Assembly (NCBI GenBank): GCA_001920415.1
Contig: MNJR01000028.1
Coordinates: 1-64,000, forward strand
Direction: 5' to 3'
Origin: Acidobacteria bacterium 13_1_20CM_3_53_8
Lineage (GTDB): Bacteria > Acidobacteriota > Blastocatellia > Pyrinomonadales > Pyrinomonadaceae
DNA length: 64,000 bases
How positions within the stretch are numbered: position 1 is the stretch's first letter; every line of letters begins with the position of its first letter. A program made the position numbers and the translations under genes. Below are positions 7,558 through 15,198 of the stretch, one piece after another. The notes beneath the pieces were generated by a model, which saw only the letters and a program-made list of their open reading frames with translations, had not been told where the DNA came from and made no database searches.

Positions 7558-8709
7558 ATGGGAAATCAAGAAGTGAAAGCGGCGGAGGCGGTTGTCATAG
7601 GCGGAGGCGTCGTTGGATTGTGCGTTGCCCGCTCGCTCGCGCTGAGGAAGATGAAAGTCTTGCTGTTGGAGCGTGGCGAGAATCCGGGAATGGAAGCGTC
7701 TTCGGCTGCCGGAGGAATGCTAGCGCCGCAGTGTGAAGCTGACAGGGCAGACGAGTTTTTCGAGTTGGCCTGCGCGGGGCGCGATCTTTATACGCCATTC
7801 GCTGATGCGCTTCGTGAAGAGACAGGGATTGACATCGAGCTTGATAGGACGGGCACGCTCTATCTTGCTTTCACCGAAGAGGATGAAGCGGAGATAACAG
7901 ATCGCTACGAGTGGCAGCGTCGCGCTAATCTTTCCGTAGAGAAGTTGAACGCAAATGAAGCAAGAGAATTGGAATCGTGGATTTCGCCGCGTGTTCGTGC
8001 CGCGCTACGTTTCCCGCTAGATGTGCAGGTTGAGAACCGCAGGCTTGTACGCGCTTTGGCCGAAAGTGTGAAGCGGCACGGCGTTCAGGTTCGGACTAAC
8101 GCGGAAGCTATTCGCCTGATAATTGACCGCGAGCGCGTCGTCGCCGTAGAGACTTCCGTCGGCGTGATTCACACGAGCGTGGTTGTGATGGCTTGCGGCG
8201 CGTGGAGTTCTTTTCTCACTTCGTCCGGCAGCAGATTTCCGGGCGTTCGCATCGAACCGGTGCGCGGGCAGATGCTCTGTTTCGCTTTGCCAAGCCCGCG
8301 CCCCGTGCGCCACGTCATATACAGTCCGCGTGGCTACATTGTGCCGCGACGCGACGGAAGAGTTCTGGCAGGTTCGACTACGGAGCACGTAGGATTTGAA
8401 GCTCGCGTGACCGCCGAAGGGTTGCGAAAGATTTCGACCGCAGCGACCGAGATTGCGCCGCAGGTCGGCGGGCTTGCTCTGACAGATTACTGGGCTGGAT
8501 TCCGTCCGCGCGCCGAAGATGATTTGCCCGTGCTGGGCGCGTGCTCGGAAGTCGCGGGACTTTTTTACGCGACCGGACACTACCGCAACGGAATATTGCT
8601 CGCACCTGTTACCGGGGAATTGATTGCAGAGCAGATCGTGAATAACGAGACGCCCGCTTTGCTCAACCGTTTCAGCCCTGACCGTTTCACCCCTGTCGGC
8701 ATGTTCTAG
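7558..8709 (+). CDS. thiO: Glycine oxidase ThiO
   Basis: A 383-residue FAD-dependent oxidase of the DAO family. The dinucleotide motif AVVIGGGVVGLCVARSLA is near the N-terminus, followed by the acidic ribose-binding end LLLERGENPG and SSAAGGMLAP, typical of ThiO. The C-terminal FAD-contacting segment YWAGFRPRAEDDLPVLG then GLFYATGHYRNGILLAPVTG is highly characteristic. ThiO makes the imine of glycine for the thiazole ring of thiamine. No other thi genes are in the window. I chose the ATG at 7558; in-frame TTG 7528 and GTG 7531 would add ten residues but begin inside the upstream palindrome. Confidence 0.9.
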   Translation: MGNQEVKAAEAVVIGGGVVGLCVARSLALRKMKVLLLERGENPGMEASSAAGGMLAPQCEADRADEFFELACAGRDLYTPFADALREETGIDIELDRTGTLYLAFTEEDEAEITDRYEWQRRANLSVEKLNANEARELESWISPRVRAALRFPLDVQVENRRLVRALAESVKRHGVQVRTNAEAIRLIIDRERVVAVETSVGVIHTSVVVMACGAWSSFLTSSGSRFPGVRIEPVRGQMLCFALPSPRPVRHVIYSPRGYIVPRRDGRVLAGSTTEHVGFEARVTAEGLRKISTAATEIAPQVGGLALTDYWAGFRPRAEDDLPVLGACSEVAGLFYATGHYRNGILLAPVTGELIAEQIVNNETPALLNRFSPDRFTPVGMF

Positions 8710-8732
8710 ATTGGCCTGGTCAGTAGCTTCGC

Positions 8733-8848
8733 AAAGGCAAAAGTAAAAAGGTAAAAGGAAAAGTAAGGATGAAAACCTTTTTCAAATTTTTAATTAAAAT
8801 GCTTTTAGCCTTATCCCTTTTGCCTTTTACCTTTTTACTTTTGCCTTT
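8733..8848. repeat. Low-complexity palindrome spanning a gene start
   Basis: A 26-nt arm (8733-8758, GGCAAAAGTAAAAAGG and neighbours) has its exact inverted copy at 8823-8848. The left arm lies in the intergenic gap; the right arm lies inside the following coding sequence and encodes the core of its signal peptide. Confidence 0.85.
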
Positions 8849-10196
8849 TTTTACTATCTCGGCGCAGTCGAACCGTCATACTGCTTCGCAGCAGAAGCCT
8901 GCTCAACCCGCTCAATCGCCTGCGACCGAGAGCCAGCAAGCTGCTCAAGCGCCTTCCTCGACGCCGGACACACGTACGGCGGAAGCGCTTTACCAGGAGG
9001 CCAGAACTTATGCCGTAAAAAAGTTCAACGAGTTCGTGCGCACGCACGTTGCTTACAATCCGCAGCTTGAGCAGCAAGTCTATCAAGAGCAGCGCGAGAT
9101 GGCCGCACACCATGCAGCGCTTCTGGCCGCGCGTGGGAATTTGAAGGGTGAAGATTTTTACTTTCTTGGCTTGCTCTACAGTCTTGCGAACCGTGACGAT
9201 GAAACCCTAGTTGCCTTCCAGCGATTTTTGGCTGAGCATCCTGCCAGTCCGAACGAGCACGCGCAAGAAGCGCGCATGATTGTTACTTCGCTCCTTAGCA
9301 AACGCAGTCGGCTTGAGGAGGCCGAGAAGGTTCTGGCCGAATACCTTGCGAGCGAGCCGCGCCGAATGGGTCAACTCTTCCGAATGCAGTCCGAGATGGC
9401 TGACGCCTACATGAGCGCGAAGAATATGAATCGTGCTCTTGAGTTAGGGCAGGAAGCTTTTGATTCAATTAAAAAGTTTGAGCCGAAGACGGCGGACGAG
9501 CGGCGCGTCCTGAACGACGGGTTAGACTCTGCGGCAGCTTTTCTAATTGACACCTTCCTCGCGCTGAATCGCCGGGATGACGCCATCAAAGTTCTGCAAG
9601 AAATAAGCGGGATAGCGTTGGCGCTTCCCTCTGCGGACATCTATAAGAAGGCCACGCGTGCGCTAAGAGGTTTGGGCCAATCCGTTGATAACATCAAAGC
9701 CGTGAGTATCCCTGCTGTGCACAGCGCGACTGCGCCTGAGATCATTGCTGTAAAATGGATAGACCAGAGGCCAGTGAAACTATCAGACCTGCGCGGCCAA
9801 GTCGTATTGCTGGACTTCTGGGCGCCCTGGTGCGGCCCGTGCGTTCGCACCTTCCCGCAACTGAAGGCTTGGCATACGAAATACAAATCGAAGGGGCTGG
9901 TCATACTCGGCCTGACTCACTTTCAGGATGCAAGTGAAGCAGCCGGGCACGCGATGACAAACGACGAGAGCCTTAGTTTTCTGCAACAGTTCAAGCGACA
10001 ATATAGTCTGCCCTACGGCATAGCCATCGCTGACGGTGGAGCGAACGACGAGACATACGGCGTCTCTTCGATTCCAAGCACGTTCCTGATTGATCGTCGC
10101 GGCCAGATTCGCTACATCGCCATAGGAACGAGCGAAGCGGAGAACGCGCGCCTCACGAAATTGATCGAGCAACTTCTGGCAGAGCAGGCGCAGTAG
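8769..10196 (+). CDS. Exported TlpA-like thiol-disulfide oxidoreductase with a helical repeat region
   Basis: A 475-residue protein. The signal peptide includes LLALSLLPFTFLLLPFF, largely encoded by a repeat arm, and is followed by a Gln/Ala/Pro-rich linker (about 35-75). A helical TPR-like region (about 80-310) includes YFLGLLYSLANRDDETLVAFQRF. The C-terminal thioredoxin fold (about 325-475) carries WAPWCGPC with Cys355 and Cys358 and the cis-Pro loop GVSSIPSTFLID. It likely reduces disulfides in periplasmic proteins, perhaps in cytochrome c maturation, since a CcdA-TlpA fusion lies downstream. Helical repeats probably bind a partner protein. Membrane or lipid attachment is not evident. Confidence 0.85.
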   Translation: MKTFFKFLIKMLLALSLLPFTFLLLPFFTISAQSNRHTASQQKPAQPAQSPATESQQAAQAPSSTPDTRTAEALYQEARTYAVKKFNEFVRTHVAYNPQLEQQVYQEQREMAAHHAALLAARGNLKGEDFYFLGLLYSLANRDDETLVAFQRFLAEHPASPNEHAQEARMIVTSLLSKRSRLEEAEKVLAEYLASEPRRMGQLFRMQSEMADAYMSAKNMNRALELGQEAFDSIKKFEPKTADERRVLNDGLDSAAAFLIDTFLALNRRDDAIKVLQEISGIALALPSADIYKKATRALRGLGQSVDNIKAVSIPAVHSATAPEIIAVKWIDQRPVKLSDLRGQVVLLDFWAPWCGPCVRTFPQLKAWHTKYKSKGLVILGLTHFQDASEAAGHAMTNDESLSFLQQFKRQYSLPYGIAIADGGANDETYGVSSIPSTFLIDRRGQIRYIAIGTSEAENARLTKLIEQLLAEQAQ

Positions 10197-10248
10197 TTGA
10201 TTAAAGCGTGCTCACAAAGTGAGCCGCGCTAGCGGCGCGATGAATTTA

Positions 10249-10311
10249 GCCCGGCGTTTCAACGCCGGGAATAAAGGCCAAAATCACACCGCGTCGCGTC
10301 AGCGATGCTTG
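10249..10311. repeat. Left REP-like hairpins of the IS200-like element
   Basis: Holds the 9-bp stem CCCGGCGTT/AACGCCGGG and the GTCGCGTCAGCGATGCTTG arm whose inverse lies just after the transposase stop. Confidence 0.75.
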
Positions 10312-10333
10312 AGAATGTTGTGAGAACATTGTT

Positions 10334-10786
10334 ATGGCGAATACCTACACAGCCTTGTTTTATCACCTTATCTTCAGCACAAAGAACTGCTCGGCGTACA
10401 TTAGACCCGAAATTGAGAATAGAGTCTGGGCTTACATAGGCGGCGTTGCTCGCAAACACACTATGACGGCGTTGCAAGTCGGCGGCATTGAAGATCACAT
10501 TCACGCGCTGATCATGGCTCAGCCTTCAATTGCACCAAGCAATATTGCTAAATTCCTAAAAGGCGACTCTTCAAAATGGATAAAGGAAGAGTTTTCAGAC
10601 TTACGCGAGTTTGCATGGCAGGATGGCTATGGCGCTTTCACTGTCAGCAAATCGAATATTTCATCAGTCATTAGTTACATTCAAAACCAGCGCGAGCACC
10701 ATAAAAAGAGGACTTTTCAAGAGGAGTATCTGGAGTTTTTGCAAAAGAACGGGATTGAATATGATGAGCGATATGTTTGGGGATGA
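10334..10786 (+). CDS. IS200/IS605-family TnpA-like transposase (Y1 HUH)
   Basis: A 150-residue single-strand transposase. The HUH motif is GIEDHIHALI (His55, His57), and the catalytic Tyr is probably Tyr115 in SVISYIQNQREHHKKRTF; the family's C-terminal ending EEYLEFLQKNGIEYDERYVW is complete. The enzyme cuts and joins one DNA strand through a 5'-phosphotyrosine at hairpin ends. Full length and intact motifs suggest it may be active. It lies between the first TlpA-like gene and the CcdA-TlpA gene and probably separated an older redox operon. No TnpB or IscB accompanies it. Confidence 0.92.
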   Translation: MANTYTALFYHLIFSTKNCSAYIRPEIENRVWAYIGGVARKHTMTALQVGGIEDHIHALIMAQPSIAPSNIAKFLKGDSSKWIKEEFSDLREFAWQDGYGAFTVSKSNISSVISYIQNQREHHKKRTFQEEYLEFLQKNGIEYDERYVWG

Positions 10787-10787
10787 A

Positions 10788-10885
10788 CAAGCGTCGCTGA
10801 CGCGACGCCGATTAATTGTACTATGCGCATTCCCGGCTTTGAAAAGCCGGGCTAAATTCAATTGCCGCTACGCGGCTAAACTCAC
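10788..10885. repeat. Right REP-like hairpins of the IS200-like element
   Basis: Contains CAAGCGTCGCTGACGCGAC (10788-10806), stem CCCGGCTTT/AAAGCCGGG (10832-10851) and GCCGC-TAC-GCGGC (10864-10876), each an inverted counterpart of the left side. Confidence 0.75.
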
Positions 10886-11051
10886 TCCAACACTAGCACG
10901 GTTTTTTGTGAACTTGCTTCACCTGATTTTTCGGCTTCATGCTACCACCTTGACGCGCCCAAGCTAGAAGACTCACAATTGGGATTCTTCAAGGGGGAGG
11001 CGGCAACGCGCTTGCTATGCGCAGGCATCAGAAAGCATCTCAAGTCAAGAC

Positions 11052-12275
11052 ATGAACGATTCGAACATCACAATCCCCATAGCCTTTCTAGCTGGCCTGC
11101 TCTCGTTCCTTAGCCCGTGCGTGCTGCCGCTTGTGCCCGGCTACGTTTCGCTGATTTCTGGCGTGAGCATTGACCGCTTGAAAGGCGAGGGCGGCACACG
11201 CGCGTCCGCGCTTCGCGCAGTGATAGCAAACTCGCTCGCATTCAACGCGGGGCTTTCAATCATCTTCGTTGGCTTCGGCGCGACCGCCGGATTCCTGGGG
11301 ACATATTTTTTCAACAACGTCTGGGTTCGCATGATAGGCGGCTTGGTCATAGTCCTCTTCGGCCTGCAATTGATAGGCATTCTTAAGGTCGGCGCGCTCT
11401 ATAAAGACACACGGTTCTTTTCGCAACAGAAACCGCGCGGGATGTTGGGGTCGCTCACCTTGGGCATGGCTTTCGCCGCAGGGTGGACGCCGTGCATTGG
11501 CCCAATCCTGGGCGGCATCATCGGGTTGGCCGCGACGAGCGGCGGATGGCGAAGCGGCGTGATTCTTTCGGCATTTTACGCGGCTGGACTGGCCGTCCCG
11601 TTCCTGCTAACGGGTTTGAGCATCAATCAGTTTCTAGGCTTCTACGCTAAATTCCGAAAGCACCTGCACAAAGTTGAAGTCGTCTCAGGCTGCATACTGA
11701 TTCTGATTGGCCTTGCGGTCGCATTCAATTACACATCAAGAATGTCCAGCGTTCTAGCGTGGCTGCCCAATGCGGAAGCGCTGCTCAAAGGCCGTACTCC
11801 TTCTGTCGCCACAGCTACGCAGAACGCTGCGAGCAAACAGACGAATTACGAAATGGCTCCCGACGTTGAGTTGCAGACGCTCGACGGGCGCACGGTTCGC
11901 TTGAGCGAGATGCGCGGCCAGATAGTGCTCTTGAACTTCTGGGCTACTTGGTGCGGGCCTTGTCGCGCTGAGATTCCTGAGTTCAACGCCATGCAGCGCG
12001 AACACGGCGCGCAAGGTCTGAAGATCGTCGGCGTATCGTCGAGCGACACGCCCGACGACGTGAAAAAATTTCAGAACGAGATTAAGCAGGAGTATACAAT
12101 CACGCTCGCCTCCACAGATGTGCCCACGAAGTTCGGTAATGGGCCGGGACTGCCCATCACCATCGTCATTGACCGCGAAGGTCGCATACGCCAGCGAATC
12201 GTCGGCGGCACTGTGCGCGACGCGCTGGAAGCCGTCATCAAACCTTTACTGGAAGAACCAAGTAACAGTGACTAG
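11052..12275 (+). CDS. CcdA-type electron-transfer membrane protein fused to a TlpA thioredoxin domain
   Basis: A 407-residue protein. The N-terminal half is a six-helix CcdA/DsbD-beta-like domain with the redox Cys motif FLSPCVLPLVPGY (Cys23) and its partner in AAGWTPCIGPILGG. A short linker leads to a C-terminal thioredoxin fold with WATWCGPC (Cys301, Cys304) and GPGLPITIVID holding the cis-Pro. CcdA carries electrons from cytoplasmic thioredoxin across the membrane; the fused TlpA domain would receive them outside, as in DsbD but simpler. The usual target is apocytochrome c or disulfide isomerases. The gene is intact and next to two other TlpA-like genes. Confidence 0.93.
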   Translation: MNDSNITIPIAFLAGLLSFLSPCVLPLVPGYVSLISGVSIDRLKGEGGTRASALRAVIANSLAFNAGLSIIFVGFGATAGFLGTYFFNNVWVRMIGGLVIVLFGLQLIGILKVGALYKDTRFFSQQKPRGMLGSLTLGMAFAAGWTPCIGPILGGIIGLAATSGGWRSGVILSAFYAAGLAVPFLLTGLSINQFLGFYAKFRKHLHKVEVVSGCILILIGLAVAFNYTSRMSSVLAWLPNAEALLKGRTPSVATATQNAASKQTNYEMAPDVELQTLDGRTVRLSEMRGQIVLLNFWATWCGPCRAEIPEFNAMQREHGAQGLKIVGVSSSDTPDDVKKFQNEIKQEYTITLASTDVPTKFGNGPGLPITIVIDREGRIRQRIVGGTVRDALEAVIKPLLEEPSNSD

Positions 12276-12280
12276 ATGTT

Positions 12281-12390
12281 AGTCTGGAGCCAGAAGAATT
12301 TTAGATTTTGGATTTTCGATTTAAAAGCTCTCCGCTTCTTCCAATCGAAAATCGCAAATCTAAAATCGAAAATCAGTCTGACTCCAGACT
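12281..12390. repeat. Low-complexity palindrome (GATTTTCGATTTTAGATT type)
   Basis: The outer arms are AGTCTGGAG and CTCCAGACT. Inner arms of TTTTAGATTTTGGATTTTCG words surround the centre AAAAGCTCTCCGCTTCTTCC. The reverse complement of this centre recurs almost exactly in the palindrome at 49989-50127, so the two are copies of one element. Confidence 0.78.
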
Positions 12391-12407
12391 GTTTTGGAGT
12401 TTTGATT

Positions 12408-13052
12408 ATGAAAAAAATTTTAGTTCTCTTTACGCTCGTCCTTGCGCTTGCGCCCGTCGAGCGTCTTGCGCTTGCGCAGGACGGGCATGAGTACGCGCCG
12501 CTTCAGCAGAAGACCATCAACTACCGCGATTGGACTTATAAAAACTTGAGCGACGATTCAGACGTGAATCTTCGTAAGCTGGCCGGGCAGCACGGGACGA
12601 AGCTTCTGCTCGTTGTCTATTTCGCGCCCTGGTGCGGCAACTGGCGCAACGAGTTTCCTGTTGCGTCCGCTCTTTATCAGAAATACAGAGCGAACGGATT
12701 GAGCGTCGTAGGCGTTAGCGAGTACGGCACGCGCGACGAGGTGCGCACATTCTTCGGCCCACAGGGGCCGCCCTTCACCGTCGTCACAGAATCCGAAGAC
12801 CGCGCCGCGCGCGACCAGACGCCGCACTACGGCTATCGCCATCAAACGGGCGACACGCGCAAGTGGGGTTCGCCCTACAACATCTTTTTAGACCCTAAGA
12901 AGATAAAGAAGACTGGCGACGTGGTTGCGGAAGAAGCATGGGTCGTCAACGGCGAACTCATTGAAGCCGACGCGGAGAATCTCATACGCAAGCAACTAGG
13001 TCTTCCGCCGCTTCCTGCGCAACCGACTCCGACGGCTTCCCCGCAGCAATGA
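12408..13052 (+). CDS. Secreted TlpA/thioredoxin-like protein with a single-Cys site
   Basis: A 214-residue protein starting at the ATG preceded by GGAG; an upstream in-frame extension is only repeat sequence. Signal peptide ILVLFTLVLALAPVERLALAQ. The thioredoxin-like fold shows LLVVYFAPWCGNWRNEFPVA, where the usual CxxC is Cys76-Gly-Asn-Trp79: the second Cys is missing. Later parts read VVGVSEYGTRDEVRTFF and WGSPYNIFLDPKK (Pro loop). Lacking a resolving Cys, it could form only mixed disulfides or act as a binding protein. It closes a thiol-redox cluster with the CcdA-TlpA gene. Confidence 0.82.
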   Translation: MKKILVLFTLVLALAPVERLALAQDGHEYAPLQQKTINYRDWTYKNLSDDSDVNLRKLAGQHGTKLLLVVYFAPWCGNWRNEFPVASALYQKYRANGLSVVGVSEYGTRDEVRTFFGPQGPPFTVVTESEDRAARDQTPHYGYRHQTGDTRKWGSPYNIFLDPKKIKKTGDVVAEEAWVVNGELIEADAENLIRKQLGLPPLPAQPTPTASPQQ

Positions 13053-13089
13053 ATGAGCATGCCGAGACAGAGATTTGAGTCTTCGAGAG

Positions 13090-13124
13090 AGAATAGCCCG
13101 GCTTCATCACCGGGCTATTCTTAT
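13090..13124 (+). terminator. Rho-independent-like terminator after the TlpA-like gene
   Basis: AGAATAGCCCGG (13090-13101) pairs perfectly with CCGGGCTATTCT (13110-13121) around an 8-nt loop. The following T-tract is interrupted by a family A element that begins right behind the stem. Confidence 0.65.
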
Positions 13125-13409
13125 ATCAAGATGCAATGAAAAGAGATGAAGAGACAATCCACTATAGCGGTTCTCACTTGAATGCGACTGTTGCAGCCAA
13201 GCGTTCAGGTCAGTACCGCCTGCGGTAGCGGGCGGGTGATCGCGCGGCTTGAGACCCGCCCGCTACCGCAGGCGGTACTGACAGGAGTCGCACTCAACTG
13301 AGAACTGCTATAATTCACACTAAACGACACGAAACGGATTCTATCTTAGTGTGGCTTCGTGTGATTTAGCGGACAGCATGACCTCTCTTATTATTGCAAC
13401 TCGGTATTA
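13121..13409. mobile_element. Family A MITE-like element, copy 1, carrying a nested element
   Basis: The element runs from TATCAAGATGCAATG (13124) to TTGCAACTCGGTA (13406) between TTA duplications (13121-13123, 13407-13409). Inside, the arms typical of this family (ATCCAC, then CACACTAAACGACACG and GTGTGATTTAGC) are split by a family B insert. No coding capacity. The 480-bp gap in which it sits holds no gene I can support. Confidence 0.8.
13163..13312. mobile_element. Family B MITE-like element nested in family A
   Basis: Terminal inverted repeats TAGCGGTTCTCACTTGA and TCAACTGAGAACTGCTA are flanked by TA on both sides (13163-13164, 13311-13312). Removing the insert and one TA restores TCCACTAATTCACAC, which matches the uninterrupted arm of other family A copies. 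The core is a GC-rich palindrome (13209-13237 against 13254-13282). TA duplication points to an IS630/Tc1-mariner-type transposase acting in trans; this is inference. Confidence 0.78.
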
Positions 13410-13532
13410 TTACAACCTTGAATTGTTCTGTTTTCGTATGAATGCTTTCGTTTCTGGTAAAGCTCGCATGATTGCTGCTAAGATGCCTCACTCTACGATA
13501 AATTATAATCTGTTGAAATCATCTCTATTTTC

Positions 13533-14492
13533 ATGAACCTTCGCGTACTCTATCACGGCCATTGTTTTGACGGCGTGGCCTCTGCTGCGGTCTTCACACG
13601 CTTCTATCGCGGGCGCTTCCACGCGGAAGCGGACGTTTCGTATACGAGCCTGATGCACCGCCCCGGCGCGCTCTTCGACGAAGAGATGTTCGACGGCGAC
13701 GAGAACGCTATAGTTGATTTCAAGTATTCCAGGTCTGATCGTTTGACATGGTGGTTCGACCATCATCAATCAGCCTTTCTAACTCCTGAAGACGAAGAGC
13801 ATTTCCGGCACGACACTTCCGGGAGAAAATTCTTAGACTCTGAGAGCAAATCCTGCACAGAGTTTATTGCGAAGATAGCGCGCGAGCGTTTTCAATTTGA
13901 AGACTCGTCGCTCGAATCGCTCATACGATGGGCGCACGTCATTGATGGCGCGCTTTATGAATCTGCTGCACAGTGCGTAGAGCTTCGCGCGCCCGCGCTT
14001 CAACTTATGCAGGTGATAGAGAGCGTGCCCGACGTTAATTTTATTGAAAGTATCATTCGTGATTTGACCACGCGCACGCTGGACGAAGTAGTAATGAGCG
14101 ACCGCGTGCAGCAGCATTTCCGTCCAATCCTCGCGCAGCATCTAGAAACGCTTGAGATAATGCGCCGCAAAGGCCGCTACTCGAACGGCGTCGTCCAGTT
14201 CGATCTTGTTGATGATGGCATCGAAGGCTTCAATAAATTCATCCCTTATTATCTCTACCCGCAGACGACCTATTCGGTTGCGCTCACGCGCGGAAGCTAT
14301 CGCACGAAAATCTCCGTAGGCTCGAACCCCTGGGCACCACGCCCGCGCGCGCACAACATAGCAACAATCTGCGAGCGTTATGGCGGCGGCGGGCATGCCG
14401 TCGTCGGCGCTATTTCATTCAAGCCCGACGAAGTTGAGAAGGGACGCGAGGCCATGCGCGAGATCGTTGCTGAACTTTCGGGCGAGAGCTAA
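13533..14492 (+). CDS. DHH-superfamily phosphoesterase
   Basis: A 319-residue protein with the DHH phosphoesterase layout. Motif I is YHGHCFDGVASAAV (with Asp13), an acidic motif lies in ENAIVDFKYSR, and the name motif WWFDHHQ is present. The C-terminal DHHA1 part ends in ICERYGGGGHAVVGAISF, the glycine-rich substrate loop. Relatives include RecJ nuclease, nanoRNases and cyclic dinucleotide phosphodiesterases. The short form without extra domains resembles NrnA-like oligoribonuclease or phosphodiesterase proteins, but the first motif (HGHCFDG in place of HxxPDxD) is of the divergent group, so the substrate remains open. It is followed closely by an OmpA-like gene. Confidence 0.85.
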   Translation: MNLRVLYHGHCFDGVASAAVFTRFYRGRFHAEADVSYTSLMHRPGALFDEEMFDGDENAIVDFKYSRSDRLTWWFDHHQSAFLTPEDEEHFRHDTSGRKFLDSESKSCTEFIAKIARERFQFEDSSLESLIRWAHVIDGALYESAAQCVELRAPALQLMQVIESVPDVNFIESIIRDLTTRTLDEVVMSDRVQQHFRPILAQHLETLEIMRRKGRYSNGVVQFDLVDDGIEGFNKFIPYYLYPQTTYSVALTRGSYRTKISVGSNPWAPRPRAHNIATICERYGGGGHAVVGAISFKPDEVEKGREAMREIVAELSGES

Positions 14493-14514
14493 AGTAATTG
14501 ATGAAGAAGCAGCT

Positions 14515-15198
14515 ATGCGCCTCATGCTTTATTTTCTTACAGCCAGCCTCATTCAGTTTTGTTTCATTAACGAGAGATACTCTCCGCCTTTTTCACGAAA
14601 ATGCCCGACCATCCTCATCGAATGTCCGACCACTATTCCTCGAATAGGCGAGTTGCAGAAAGTCTCTGTTAAGGTCAGCGACGTTGAGCCTGATGCTCAT
14701 TTAACTTTTCACTGGACAGTTTCAGGCGGAGGAAGAATTGTCAGCGGTCAGGGCACGGATACTATCATGATTGACTTAACCGGAGCGGGAGACCAATCGT
14801 ACACGGCAGCAGTTGATATTCAGGGATTACCTTCGGGGTGCGATCATACTCGCTCTTGCTCTTCAGTTGTTGACCATGTGCCTATGGCCCGTAGGTTTGA
14901 TGAGTACAGCCTTATCTCTTTCAGAGTAGAGAAAGCGCGCCTCGCACTCTTCGCGGATCAGTTGAAAAGTGAGCCGGGAACAATGGGGTTTATAGTCACT
15001 TACGGCAGACGAAATACACGCGCTGATATAACCAGACGTGCTGAACGTGCGAAAAATTATCTGGTGAAGAAATATGGAATTGAGCCGAGGCGCATAGAGA
15101 TAGTTTTTGGCGGCTATCGTGAAAGACAGACGACCGAACTCTGGATAGCCCCAACGGGCGCGCCTCGTCCACCGTATAACCATCTCACCGCGCCATAA
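14515..15198 (+). CDS. Secreted protein with a C-terminal OmpA-like domain
   Basis: A 227-residue protein beginning with a short hydrophobic signal (LMLYFLTASLIQFCFI). A middle region with paired cysteines (KCPTILIECPTTI) reads like a PKD/Ig-like beta domain: VSVKVSDVEPDAHLTFHWTVSGGG. The C-terminal part, GFIVTYGRRNTRADITRRAERAKNYLV then IEPRRIEIVFGGYRERQ, is an OmpA-family peptidoglycan-binding fold. It probably sits in the envelope bound to cell wall. It starts 22 bp after the DHH gene and overlaps the convergent aminopeptidase gene tail to tail by 14 bp. Confidence 0.75.
   Translation: MRLMLYFLTASLIQFCFINERYSPPFSRKCPTILIECPTTIPRIGELQKVSVKVSDVEPDAHLTFHWTVSGGGRIVSGQGTDTIMIDLTGAGDQSYTAAVDIQGLPSGCDHTRSCSSVVDHVPMARRFDEYSLISFRVEKARLALFADQLKSEPGTMGFIVTYGRRNTRADITRRAERAKNYLVKKYGIEPRRIEIVFGGYRERQTTELWIAPTGAPRPPYNHLTAP

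Larger units (their letters stand above)
10219..10885. mobile_element. IS200-like element with flanking REP-type hairpins
   Basis: The transposase gene is bracketed by inverted sequence on several levels. The outer hairpins are GCCGC-GCTA-GCGGC and GCCGCTACGCGGC (10864-10876). Next are CCCGGCGTT/AACGCCGGG (10250-10269) and CCCGGCTTT/AAAGCCGGG (10832-10851). The innermost pair is 10293-10311 against 10788-10806. Left and right sides are inverted copies of each other, including the shared TGAATTTAGCCCGGC. This is how IS200/IS605 and REP-associated tyrosine transposases recognise their ends as single-stranded hairpins. There are no long TIRs or target duplication, as expected for the family. Confidence 0.8.

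Noticed and set aside
13201-13290. GC-rich inverted repeat considered as a CRISPR repeat or terminator
   Set aside because: Only one palindrome with no regular spacers or T-tract; it is the core of a TA-flanked element.
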